A program made the translations under genes and the position numbers. Of a stretch of 37,562 nucleotides of DNA, positions 8,942 to 16,549 are shown piece by piece. Positions within the stretch are counted from its first letter, which is position 1. Each line of letters opens with the position of its first letter. The notes beneath the pieces are model-generated. The model saw only the letters and a program-made list of their open reading frames with translations. It was not told the origin of the DNA and did not search any database. The stretch is from an uncultured Pelagibacteraceae bacterium (GTDB lineage: Bacteria > Pseudomonadota > Alphaproteobacteria > Pelagibacterales > Pelagibacteraceae): positions 1 through 37,562 of the forward strand of contig CACPCD010000006.1 in assembly GCA_902632315.1 (NCBI GenBank). The letters are read 5' to 3'.

Positions 8942-9969
8942 ATTTAGAATTAATTTTAATAATATTTATTTTCTATGCTTATTTTTTATTTTTTAAAAAA
9001 TTTTCTTTGTTAAATGAAAATAGTAATATTTCACATCATAAAAGTTTTATAAAAAATAAAAAAAAACCAATTTTAATAGGTGGTATTTTTATAATCACTA
9101 TAATTATTTTATTTTCCAATTTTATATTTTTTCCAGTAAAATTATCACTTCTCCTAATTTTTTTATTAGGACTTTCCTCTGACAAAAATATTTTTCCTAA
9201 TCCTAAAATAAGGCTAATTGTTCAATTATTAATTATAATGTACGTCATAAGTTTCTATGATCTTAAAATCTTGGACTTGAGAATTGAATTTGCAAACGAT
9301 ATTTTATCAAATTCTTTATTTAATTACCTTTTTACAATTTTTTGCATTGCTATACTTATTAATGGTTCAAATTTTATTGATGGACTTAACGGTCTATTGA
9401 TTGGTTATATTATTTTAGTTTTAGTTTCACTACTTTTCGTGACAGCAAATTTTTCAGGATTATCTCTAATTGACAAAGAATTTATTATTATTCTTTTATT
9501 TTCATTATTAATACTATTTTTTATGAATCTTAGAGGATTTGTATTTTTGGGAGATAGTGGAAGTTATCTTTTATCTTTTTATTTGGGCATTTATTTAATA
9601 ATTTTTTTCATGAATAATCAATTCGTATCACCTTATTATATAGCAGCTATTCTTTGGTATCCAAGTTTCGAAAATTTTTTTTCTTTTTTGAGAAGAATAA
9701 ATTCAAAAAAAAGTGTTTCATCTGCAGACAATCGTCATTTACATCAATTACTTTATGCATATATATTAAATTCAAAACGTTTTAATAGCTATTCTAAATA
9801 TCCTAATAGTTACTGTGCAGTATTAATCCTAGTTTTTAATATTCCGGGAATTTTTTTTTCAAGCATGATTCCATTTAATACTGGAGGACAAATCCTGATA
9901 ATCTTGATAAATGTTTCTTTATATTTATTTTTTTATTTTCTACTTTCTAAAAAATTTACTTTGAAATAG
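8938..9969 (+). CDS. WecA/MraY-family undecaprenyl-phosphate sugar-1-phosphate transferase
   Basis: This polytopic enzyme would start glycan assembly by moving a (N-acetyl)hexosamine-1-phosphate from a UDP-sugar to undecaprenyl phosphate. The 343 residues contain about 9-10 membrane segments and the family's cytoplasmic motifs: LGLSSDKNIFPNPKIRL (about residues 77-93), NGSNFIDGLNGL (about 141-152), FLGDSGSYLLSFYLG (about 203-217), and the C-terminal ADNRHLHQLLY with the conserved histidines. This fits the WecA/TagO branch rather than MraY. The start overlaps fcl by 4 bases. The last 30 bases overlap the end of the convergent GT2 gene. Confidence 0.88.
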   Translation: MNLELILIIFIFYAYFLFFKKFSLLNENSNISHHKSFIKNKKKPILIGGIFIITIIILFSNFIFFPVKLSLLLIFLLGLSSDKNIFPNPKIRLIVQLLIIMYVISFYDLKILDLRIEFANDILSNSLFNYLFTIFCIAILINGSNFIDGLNGLLIGYIILVLVSLLFVTANFSGLSLIDKEFIIILLFSLLILFFMNLRGFVFLGDSGSYLLSFYLGIYLIIFFMNNQFVSPYYIAAILWYPSFENFFSFLRRINSKKSVSSADNRHLHQLLYAYILNSKRFNSYSKYPNSYCAVLILVFNIPGIFFSSMIPFNTGGQILIILINVSLYLFFYFLLSKKFTLK

Positions 9970-10617
9970 TTTTATCATTTCAATCAAAATCAAAAAACCA
10001 TCTTTAAAAGCATTTACTTTTTTTCTACCGGCAATTCTTTTAAATTCATAGGATGGTATACATTCGTAATTCATATTATGAATTTGCATTTTTATTGGGA
10101 GTTCAACACAGAATCTAAAATCATCAGATTCAATTTTAAGCTTTTTAAAAGAGTCGGTTTTACCCATTAAGTACGTATAAAGTATATCGCTTATTTTTAA
10201 TGAAAACATGATATTACCTAACTTAGAAAAAAATTTATTTCCTAAAAAAGTAATTATTGTGTCATCATCACTTCCACCTGGCTTCTCATAACGCGTTGTA
10301 TAGACAAAGTCGTTTGTTTTAATTAATTCATACATCCTAGTAAGATCTTGATGTTGAAATGATCCATCAGCATTAAATATACAAAAATACTTTGTGTCAC
10401 AAAAATTTATAGCCTCTCTTAATGAATTTCCATACCCCTCTCTAGACTGAAAAAATAATTTTATCTTATCATTTCGAATAATTGAATTAATTGTATCTAA
10501 ATCATTTTTTCTTAATGAAACGATTATCTTTAAATCTAGACTTAAAAGTGATTTAAGAACAACTGGTAAGGACTCACTCTCGTTTTTAGCAGGAATTATT
10601 AATGTCAGATCATTCAT
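9940..10617 (-). CDS. GT2-family glycosyltransferase (DPM1-like)
   Basis: This 225-residue protein begins with the GT-A motif LTLIIPAKNESESLPVVLKS and contains GYGNSLREAI and FNADGSFQHQDL, where NADGS holds the DxD-like metal site. The layout resembles dolichol-phosphate-mannose-synthase-like transferases that charge a polyprenyl phosphate, without a C-terminal membrane domain. It is the only confident minus-strand gene between 3343 and 13313, and it overlaps its convergent neighbour by 30 bases. That orientation suggests separate insertion or rearrangement in the island. It could supply a lipid-linked sugar to the GT-C-like protein at 4477, which is speculation. Confidence 0.84.
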   Translation of the reverse strand: MNDLTLIIPAKNESESLPVVLKSLLSLDLKIIVSLRKNDLDTINSIIRNDKIKLFFQSREGYGNSLREAINFCDTKYFCIFNADGSFQHQDLTRMYELIKTNDFVYTTRYEKPGGSDDDTIITFLGNKFFSKLGNIMFSLKISDILYTYLMGKTDSFKKLKIESDDFRFCVELPIKMQIHNMNYECIPSYEFKRIAGRKKVNAFKDGFLILIEMIKLFQSKFFRK

Positions 10618-10627
10618 TATTGATGTT

Positions 10628-10756
10628 TTATAAATAAAGAATTGACATTTTTTTTAGTTTTTTTTTCTGAGCTTTTTCCATGTAGTCTTTATAAGCAAAA
10701 ATTGAAGAGAATGAACTGATATCTTCTCTAGCAACCCTAACGCTATGATCAAACAT
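10628..10756 (-). pseudogene. Probable 3' remnant of a lost gene, or a 42-residue small ORF
   Basis: The 274-base gap 10618-10891 holds a minus-strand frame with an ATG at 10754-10756, a stop at 10628-10630 and 42 codons. The peptide begins MFDHSVRVAREDISSF and ends KKLKKMSILYL. Its composition is protein-like, with a helical basic C-terminus, and is richer in G and C than the flanking spacer. In-frame sequence continues about 8 codons upstream of the ATG before a stop, and no Shine-Dalgarno sequence is present, which fits a decayed 3' end better than an intact gene. The rest of the gap (10757-10891) is AT-rich with nothing I can support. Confidence 0.4.
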
Positions 10757-10891
10757 AAAAAAATTCTGAAATTTGTTAAATTATTAAGCCTTTCAAAAAA
10801 TGTATCCATAAAATTAACGAAAAATATTGAAAAAAATTATTAATATATTTGTAAATTTATTTGAAAGCATTAAAAAAAGTCTTAAGTATTC

Positions 10892-11605
10892 ATGCAAGAT
10901 TTAATTAGACTCATACTAAATATATTTGATTTTTTTACTCAACGAAAAATATTAAAAGCGATTTCAACAAGAATAAAAGAAAATAAACTTAAAATTCTTT
11001 TGGATGTTGGTTCTCATAAAGGTGAGTATATTTCAAGTTTAAATTCAAGGTTTTTTATTAATGAGACTTTTGGTTTTGAACCAAATCCAGATATATATGA
11101 TATTTTAAATAAAAGATTTAATAGTCAAAAGATAAAATTGTTTAATTACGGCATATCTCATAATAGTGGAATAATAAGTTTAAATAAGAACATAGAGACA
11201 TCTTCCTCATCTATAAATGAGCTAAATTCAAAATCTAAATATTACAAAAAAAAATATTTTTTATTGAATTTTCTTAGTTCAAAAAAAATAACTTCAAAAA
11301 TAGATGTTAAAGTAAAAAGATTAGACGAATTTTTAAATGAGTATAATATTAACGAAGTAGATTTATTAAAAATAGATACTGAAGGGTTTGAATATAAAGT
11401 TTTACAAAGTCTAGGCAGTGATATATCTAAAATAAAGATAATTCATTTTGAACATCATTTTGATGATATGATTATTAAAAATTATAAATTATCAGATATT
11501 CATAATTTACTTATAAAAAATGAATTTGAGAAATATTTTAAAATAAAAATGAAATTTAGAAAATCTTTTGAATATGTTTACATAAATAAAAAATTTAAGA
11601 CATGA
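10892..11605 (+). CDS. FkbM-family SAM-dependent methyltransferase
   Basis: This 237-residue protein matches the FkbM O-methyltransferase family. It has the SAM motif LLDVGSHKGEYISSL (about residues 35-49), FGFEPNPDIYDIL, the strand VKVKRLDEFL, and the signature VDLLKIDTEGFEYKVLQSL, which is diagnostic for the family, followed by IIHFEHHFDD. The likely job is methylating a hydroxyl on a sugar of the surface glycan, which caps or decorates it. It opens the last plus-strand segment of the island and overlaps the following GT2 gene by 4 bases. Confidence 0.88.
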   Translation: MQDLIRLILNIFDFFTQRKILKAISTRIKENKLKILLDVGSHKGEYISSLNSRFFINETFGFEPNPDIYDILNKRFNSQKIKLFNYGISHNSGIISLNKNIETSSSSINELNSKSKYYKKKYFLLNFLSSKKITSKIDVKVKRLDEFLNEYNINEVDLLKIDTEGFEYKVLQSLGSDISKIKIIHFEHHFDDMIIKNYKLSDIHNLLIKNEFEKYFKIKMKFRKSFEYVYINKKFKT

Positions 11606-12384
11606 GAAAAAATTTAGTATCAATATTGATAACTAACTATAATAAAGCAAAATTTCTAAAAAAAAATATTGAGCACTGTCTCAATCAAACATACAAAAAT
11701 ATAGAAATTTTAGTATTTGATGATTCCTCAACAGACACATCTCATAAAATTCTAAAACAATTTAGAAATAAAAAAATTTCGGTAATTTACAATAAAAAAA
11801 AAAAATATAACTCTGGACCTCTAAATCAGCTCTATGGCATTAATAATTTGTTTAAAAAATCAAAAGGTAAAATTATTTTTTTATTGGACAGTGACGATTT
11901 TTTTTTGAAAAAAAAGGTAAATTATATTTCAAAATTGTTTGAAAATAATAAGAATTTAAATTTTGTACAAGACACCGCTTTTATAAACAAGCAAAAAAAA
12001 AAAATAGAGCTAAACAAGAAAGATCACTCTGTTTCAATATGGCCGAGTTTTAATCCTACCAGCTGTATTGCTATTAAAAAAGAATTTCTCAAATATTTTT
12101 TTGAATTTTCAGAAATGAATAAATTTCCAAATTTAGAAATAGATGCAAGATTATGCATCTATGCTTTCTTAAAAAATGAATTTAAGATAATTAATAAATC
12201 TCTTACAGTTTATAATCACGATCATTTTGGAATAACATCAAACTACAGAAAATTTAGTAAAAATTGGTGGAAAAAAAGATATGAAGCTTATAATTATATG
12301 AAAATTTTAATGAAAAAAATGAAAATTAAATTTAAACCTAGTGTAGATTATTATGTTACAAAAGTATTTAATATTTTCATATGA
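11602..12384 (+). CDS. GT2-family glycosyltransferase
   Basis: This 260-residue GT-A protein has SILITNYNKAKFLKKNIEHC (residues 8-27), the motif QTYKNIEILVFDDSSTDTS, and the metal-binding IIFLLDSDDFFL (DSDD, about residues 92-103). A later acidic segment, FPNLEIDARLC, probably contains the catalytic region. It should add one sugar from a nucleotide donor. The start overlaps the FkbM gene and a 38-base gap separates it from the epimerase. Two A runs (11794-11805 and 11993-12004) encode KKKK. Donor specificity cannot be assigned. Confidence 0.86.
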   Translation: MRKNLVSILITNYNKAKFLKKNIEHCLNQTYKNIEILVFDDSSTDTSHKILKQFRNKKISVIYNKKKKYNSGPLNQLYGINNLFKKSKGKIIFLLDSDDFFLKKKVNYISKLFENNKNLNFVQDTAFINKQKKKIELNKKDHSVSIWPSFNPTSCIAIKKEFLKYFFEFSEMNKFPNLEIDARLCIYAFLKNEFKIINKSLTVYNHDHFGITSNYRKFSKNWWKKRYEAYNYMKILMKKMKIKFKPSVDYYVTKVFNIFI

Positions 12385-12422
12385 TGGAATTAATTTAATA
12401 AATACAATCAAAGAAACTTAAT

Positions 12423-13313
12423 TTGAAAGAGATAATTGTTATAACTGGTGGAGCAGGGTTTGTTGGTTCTAATTTAATTAGTTTTTTTTTAGAAAAAACT
12501 AAATTAAAAGTGATAAGTATTGATAATTATTCCTCAGGTTTTACAAAAAATCATATTAAGCATAAAAATATCTTATATTTGAAGGGGCATACTAAAAATA
12601 TTTCTTCTTTATTAAAAAAATATAAAAAAAATATAAACACAATTTTTCATTTTGGAGAATTTTCTAGAATTTATCAAAGTTTTAATTATATAGATGATTG
12701 TATTCAGTCTAATACAATTGGTACAAATGCAGTCTTTGAATTTTGTCTAAAAAATAAAGTCAAATTAATTTATTCAGCCACTTCTGCATCATTAGGTAAT
12801 AAAGGAAAAGATAAGAATTTATCACCATATGCATTTACAAAGTCTAAAAATATTGAATTGTTAGAAAATTTAAAGAAATGGTATAATTTAAAATATGAGG
12901 TTATTTTTTTTTACAATGTGTATGGGCCAAATCAAATAGTTGATGGGAAAATGGCTACAGTTATAGGTATTTTTGAGAATCATTATAAAAAAAATAAACC
13001 ACTTCCTGTAGTAAGACCAGGAACCCAATCTAGACGTTTTACGCATATTCAAGACACTATTGAGATATGTTTCAAAGCCTGGAAAAAAAATAGATGTAAT
13101 TACTACAGTATTTCAAATAAAGAAAGTTATACAATCTTAGATGTCGCTAAGCTTTTTAAGTCTAAAATTAAGTATCTACCAGAGAGAAAAGGCGAAAGAT
13201 ACGCTTCAGCGTTAACAAGTTTATCGTTATCAAATAAGATTTATAAAAACTTTGGGAAAATAAAGCTTAAGGATTACATAGAAGAATTTTTAGAAAAAAA
13301 TAAGAAAAAATAA
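12423..13313 (+). CDS. NAD-dependent nucleotide-sugar epimerase/dehydratase (extended SDR)
   Basis: This 296-residue protein is an extended short-chain dehydrogenase acting on a nucleotide sugar. It shows TGGAGFVGSNLISFFLEK (NAD-binding TGxxGxxG, residues 8-25), ISIDNYSSG, the active-site strand IYSATSASLGNKG, the Y-x3-K pair in SPYAFTKSK, then FYNVYGPNQ and RRFTHIQDT. The usual GalE motif RGDVRD is replaced by LKGHTKN. It may be a UDP-glucose 4-epimerase relative or a related epimerase; which sugar it acts on is not clear. The start is TTG at 12423. It is the last island gene before the 5S rRNA. Confidence 0.82.
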   Translation: MKEIIVITGGAGFVGSNLISFFLEKTKLKVISIDNYSSGFTKNHIKHKNILYLKGHTKNISSLLKKYKKNINTIFHFGEFSRIYQSFNYIDDCIQSNTIGTNAVFEFCLKNKVKLIYSATSASLGNKGKDKNLSPYAFTKSKNIELLENLKKWYNLKYEVIFFYNVYGPNQIVDGKMATVIGIFENHYKKNKPLPVVRPGTQSRRFTHIQDTIEICFKAWKKNRCNYYSISNKESYTILDVAKLFKSKIKYLPERKGERYASALTSLSLSNKIYKNFGKIKLKDYIEEFLEKNKKK

Positions 13314-13332
13314 GTAAAAAATACCTAAAAGA

Positions 13333-13362
13333 TTGTTTACATTAATATTTAATTGGTTATAA
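13333..13362 (+). promoter_or_regulatory. Predicted promoter of the orphan 5S rRNA gene
   Basis: TTGTTT (13333-13338) and TTATAA (13357-13362) are spaced by 18 bases. The mature 5S 5' end at about 13369 lies 6 bases beyond the -10, which is where transcription would start. The match is imperfect but the geometry is right, and an unlinked 5S gene needs its own promoter if read-through from the epimerase is weak. Confidence 0.5.
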
Positions 13363-13368
13363 ATCATC

Positions 13369-13484
13369 CGCCGGTGATTATTGCGAAAGGGTCATACCCG
13401 ATCCCATTCCGAACTCGGAAGTCAAGCCTTTCTGCGCCGATGGTACTTTGTCTTAAGATACGGGAGAGTAGGTCATTGCCGGCA
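13369..13484 (+). rRNA. rrf: 5S ribosomal RNA
   Basis: The sequence has the conserved 5S core, including CGATCCCATTCCGAACTCGG and the 3' segment GGGAGAGTAGGTCATTGCCG. The ends pair as helix I: GCCGGTGAT (13370-13378) with ATTGCCGGC (13475-13483), a 9-pair stem with two G-U pairs. The length of about 116 bases is normal. It is GC-richer than its surroundings, as expected of rRNA. No 16S, 23S or rRNA-linked tRNA is beside it; its left neighbour is a polysaccharide gene. No terminator separates it from rpmJ, which starts 9 bases downstream. Confidence 0.97.
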
Positions 13485-13493
13485 CAAAAAATT

Positions 13494-13619
13494 ATGAAAA
13501 TAAAAAGCTCATTAAAATCAATTAAAAAAAGAGACCTAAATTCTAAGATGGTTAAAAGAAGAGGACGTGTTTATATAATAAATAAAACAAATCCGAAGTT
13601 TAAAGCTAGACAAAAATAG
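13494..13619 (+). CDS. rpmJ: Ribosomal protein L36 (bL36)
   Basis: This 41-residue protein of the large ribosomal subunit begins [20 protein letters not shown] and continues [20 protein letters not shown], the alphaproteobacterial L36 form. The cysteine/histidine zinc ligands of classic L36 are absent, so it is the zinc-independent type. A longer frame opens at 13353 but would translate the 5S rRNA, so ATG 13494 is the start. It lies 9 bases after the 5S gene with no terminator or clear Shine-Dalgarno sequence, so it is probably made from the 5S transcript. The oxidase-subunit gene follows after 6 bases. Confidence 0.93.
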   Translation: MKIKSSLKSIKKRDLNSKMVKRRGRVYIINKTNPKFKARQK

Positions 13620-13625
13620 TTTTTA

Positions 13626-13736
13626 ATGGACAACGAAAATCATAAAAATACTTGGATTAAATTTACAAAATTTGTACTGTGGGGAACTGTCGCTGTTGTT
13701 TTAGTTTTAGTTCTTATGGCTGCATTCTTACTATAA
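13626..13736 (+). CDS. aa3-type cytochrome c oxidase subunit IV-like small membrane protein
   Basis: This 36-residue protein begins MDNENHKNTWIKFTKFVLWG and ends in a single hydrophobic helix, TVAVVLVLVLMAAFLL. A short polar N-terminus with HxxTW-type residues before one transmembrane helix matches the bacterial aa3-type oxidase subunit IV family, which in alphaproteobacteria is often found next to transhydrogenase genes. It would be an accessory subunit of the terminal oxidase in the inner membrane. It sits 6 bases after rpmJ and 9 bases before pntAA. Being so short it is easily missed; a generic small membrane protein is the alternative. Confidence 0.75.
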   Translation: MDNENHKNTWIKFTKFVLWGTVAVVLVLVLMAAFLL

Positions 13737-13745
13737 AGTATAACA

Positions 13746-14834
13746 ATGATAATAGCTTCAGCATCGGAAAATAAAAATCTTGAAAAAAGAGTTGCTATTA
13801 CTCCTGAGATTGCAAAAAAATATATTTCCTTAGGTTTCAAAGTTAAAATTCAAAAAAATTACGCATCCCATTTAGGTATTGATGATGGTCTTTATGGAGA
13901 ACAAGGTGTTGAAATTGATCAGGATATTAGTAATGTTTACAAGAGTGCTGACATTGTTGTTCAATTAAACTTACCATCTAATGAAAATTTATCTCAACTA
14001 AAAGAGCATCAATGTTTAATTGGTGTATTAGATCCATATAATAATAAAGAAAAAATAAACGAATTAATTAATAAAAAGGTCAACAATTTTTCACTGGAAT
14101 TATTACCAAGAATCACTAGAGCCCAATCAATGGATATTCTATCGTCTCAAGCCAATCTTGCTGGTTATAAAGCTGTTATCGAGTCCTTTTCTCAATTTGA
14201 AAAGGCAATTCCTATGATGATGACTGCAGCAGGCACAATACCTGCTGCTAAAGTTTTAGTGGTTGGTGCGGGAGTAGCAGGCTTACAAGCAATTGCAACT
14301 GCAAAAAGAACAGGTGCAATTGTTTTTGCTACAGATGTTAGATCAACTTCCAAAGAACAGGTAGAAAGTTTAGGTGGCAAATTTTTGACAGTTGAAGGTG
14401 CTGAAAATCTTGAAACAGAAGGCGGATATGCCAAAGAGGCATCAGATGACTTTAAAAAAAAACAAGAAGAATTATTAGCTGAAACATTAAAAAAAATTGA
14501 TATAGTAATTTGCACAGCTTTAATACCTGGAAAGAAAGCTCCAGTGATAATTAAAGAGGAAATGATAAAAAATATGGGCTCTGGCTCAGTCATCTATGAT
14601 TTAGCGGCTGTTCAGGGAGGCAACACTGCATTAACAGAAGTTGATAAAGTTATTGAAAAAAATGGTGTAAAAATAATGGGAGAGACAAATATATTAAATA
14701 AGCTGCCAACATCTGCATCAAATCTTTACGCAAAAAATATTTTTAATTTTATAGTAAATCTCTATGATAAAGAGAGTAAAAAAATCAATATAAACCTAGA
14801 AGATGAAATAATAGAAAAAACATTGATAAAATAA
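13746..14834 (+). CDS. pntAA: NAD(P) transhydrogenase subunit alpha part 1 (NAD-binding domain I)
   Basis: This is the soluble NAD(H)-binding subunit of the proton-translocating transhydrogenase, which uses the proton gradient to reduce NADP+ with NADH. The 362 residues begin MIIASASENKNLEKRVAITP, the alanine-dehydrogenase/PNT N-terminal domain. The NAD-binding Rossmann motif is VLVVGAGVAGLQAIATAKRT (about residues 174-193), followed by ATDVRSTSKEQVESLGGKFL. Later come ALIPGKKAPVI and VIYDLAAVQGGN. The protein stops before the membrane part, which is encoded by the next gene, as in Rhodospirillum-type three-subunit enzymes. It is the first of three adjacent pnt genes. Confidence 0.95.
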   Translation: MIIASASENKNLEKRVAITPEIAKKYISLGFKVKIQKNYASHLGIDDGLYGEQGVEIDQDISNVYKSADIVVQLNLPSNENLSQLKEHQCLIGVLDPYNNKEKINELINKKVNNFSLELLPRITRAQSMDILSSQANLAGYKAVIESFSQFEKAIPMMMTAAGTIPAAKVLVVGAGVAGLQAIATAKRTGAIVFATDVRSTSKEQVESLGGKFLTVEGAENLETEGGYAKEASDDFKKKQEELLAETLKKIDIVICTALIPGKKAPVIIKEEMIKNMGSGSVIYDLAAVQGGNTALTEVDKVIEKNGVKIMGETNILNKLPTSASNLYAKNIFNFIVNLYDKESKKININLEDEIIEKTLIK

Positions 14835-14836
14835 TT

Positions 14837-15145
14837 ATGGAAATTGATCCTTTTATATTCAGACTTAGTATTTTTATATTATCAATATTTGTTGGTTACT
14901 ATGTTGTTTGGAGTGTAACCCCTTCATTACATACACCGCTAATGTCAGTAACTAATGCAATATCTTCTGTAATTATTGTTGGAGCAATCATAGCAGCTTT
15001 AGCAACTAATGTTGAAAGTATATTTACATCTTCCAGTATTTTTGGATATTTAGCTATAACTTTGGCAGCTATAAACATTTTTGGAGGATTTTTAGTAACA
15101 CAAAGAATGTTGGCGATGTACAAAAAGAAAAAGAAAGATAAATAA
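14837..15145 (+). CDS. pntAB: NAD(P) transhydrogenase subunit alpha part 2 (membrane)
   Basis: This small membrane subunit of 102 residues has four hydrophobic segments, including FRLSIFILSIFVGYYVVWSV, HTPLMSVTNAISSVIIVGAI and ITLAAINIFGGFLVTQRMLA. The segment TPLMSVTNAISS is highly conserved in the membrane domain of PntA. It forms part of the proton channel together with PntB. It lies 2 bases after pntAA and its last base is shared with the ATG of pntB, so all three subunits are co-translated. The C-terminus ends in a short lysine-rich tail. Confidence 0.94.
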   Translation: MEIDPFIFRLSIFILSIFVGYYVVWSVTPSLHTPLMSVTNAISSVIIVGAIIAALATNVESIFTSSSIFGYLAITLAAINIFGGFLVTQRMLAMYKKKKKDK

Positions 15146-16542
15146 TGATCTCGGCAAATCTATCAGCAATTTTTTATTTAATTTCTGGAGTACTTTTTAT
15201 ATTAGCATTAAGGGGCTTGTCATCCCCAGAAACATCCAGACAAGGAAATTTATTTGGAATTATCGGTATGATAATTGCAATTACAGTCACATTTTTATCT
15301 GTTGGAAATTTTTCACATGGGTTTGTATATATATTTATTTTTTTACTCTTAGGAGGTGCTGTTGGAGCATTCATCGCCTTTAAAATTCCGATGACAGCAA
15401 TGCCAGAGCTTGTTGCTGGTTTTCATAGCCTTGTAGGATTAGCTGCTGTATTCGTCGCTATTTCTGCTTTTATTAATCCAGCAGCGTTTAATTTGGGGAC
15501 TCCTGGAGAAATAAAGCTTGCAAGTTTAATTGAAATGTCAATTGGAGCTGCTGTTGGAGCTATTACGTTCTCAGGATCAGTAATAGCATTTTTAAAGCTT
15601 CAAGGAATAATGTCTGGAGCGCCAATAACTTTTAAAGGACAACACTTACTTAATGCATCAATATTAGTTTCAATAGTTGTTCTGACTTATTTTTTATGTG
15701 CCACTCAGTCCTCGAATTTATTCTGGGTTCTTATTGCAGTCTCTTTTTTAATTGGTTTTTTATTGATTATACCTATAGGTGGTGCTGACATGCCAGTAGT
15801 AATCTCTATGTTAAATTCCTACTCTGGCTGGGCTGCTGCTGGAATAGGATTTACTTTAGAAAATACAGCTTTAATAATTACTGGAGCTCTTGTAGGTTCA
15901 TCAGGCGCAATACTATCATACATAATGTGTAAAGGTATGAATAGATCATTTTTCAATGTTATTTTGGGAGGATTTGGAGCGACAGAACAATCATCACAGA
16001 AACAAGGTAAAGAACAAAGACCTGTTAAGAGTGGTAATGCTGACGATGCCGCCTTTCTAATGAAAAATGCCTCATCGGTAATAATTGTTCCTGGGTATGG
16101 AATGGCAGTTGCACAAGCTCAACATGCTTTAAGAGAGATGGTTGATACTTTAAAGAAAAATGATATCAAAGTTTCATATGCTATTCATCCTGTGGCAGGA
16201 AGAATGCCAGGTCACATGAATGTATTATTAGCAGAGGCTAATGTTCCTTATGATGAAGTTTTTGAACTCGAGGAAATTAATAATGATTTTGCAAATGCTG
16301 ATGTAGCATTTGTAATTGGGGCAAATGATGTAACAAATCCTGTCGCTAAAACAGATCCTCAAAGTCCGATATATGGAATGCCTGTTCTAGATGTTGAAAA
16401 ATGTAAATCGGTATTATTTGTAAAAAGAAGTCTCTCACCTGGATACGCTGGAATAGATAATGATCTTTTCTACAAAGAAAACACACTAATGCTATTTGCA
16501 GATGCAAAAAAAATGACAGAGGACATAACTAAAAATTTATAG
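15145..16542 (+). CDS. pntB: NAD(P) transhydrogenase subunit beta
   Basis: This 465-residue subunit carries the rest of the proton channel and the NADP(H)-binding domain III. The N-terminal two thirds contains about nine membrane helices, with conserved FKIPMTAMPELVAGFHSLVG (about residues 79-98) and IGGADMPVVISMLNSYSGWA. Domain III from about residue 300 has IIVPGYGMAVAQAQHALREM, the GYGMAVAQAQ fingerprint for NADP, HPVAGRMPGHMNVLLAEA and VIGANDVTNPVA, then SLSPGYAGIDN. It is complete and typical. NADPH made here could feed biosynthesis, and the gapA gene in this window may also use NADP. Confidence 0.96.
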   Translation: MISANLSAIFYLISGVLFILALRGLSSPETSRQGNLFGIIGMIIAITVTFLSVGNFSHGFVYIFIFLLLGGAVGAFIAFKIPMTAMPELVAGFHSLVGLAAVFVAISAFINPAAFNLGTPGEIKLASLIEMSIGAAVGAITFSGSVIAFLKLQGIMSGAPITFKGQHLLNASILVSIVVLTYFLCATQSSNLFWVLIAVSFLIGFLLIIPIGGADMPVVISMLNSYSGWAAAGIGFTLENTALIITGALVGSSGAILSYIMCKGMNRSFFNVILGGFGATEQSSQKQGKEQRPVKSGNADDAAFLMKNASSVIIVPGYGMAVAQAQHALREMVDTLKKNDIKVSYAIHPVAGRMPGHMNVLLAEANVPYDEVFELEEINNDFANADVAFVIGANDVTNPVAKTDPQSPIYGMPVLDVEKCKSVLFVKRSLSPGYAGIDNDLFYKENTLMLFADAKKMTEDITKNL

Positions 16543-16549
16543 GTGAGAA

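Noticed and set aside
13353-13619. An 88-codon frame covering the 5S rRNA and rpmJ
   Set aside because: Its first half is 5S rRNA; only the last 41 codons, from ATG 13494, are a real protein.
14192-14593. Minus-strand frame of 133 codons inside pntAA
   Set aside because: It is a shadow of a strongly conserved gene; the product has no recognisable motif.
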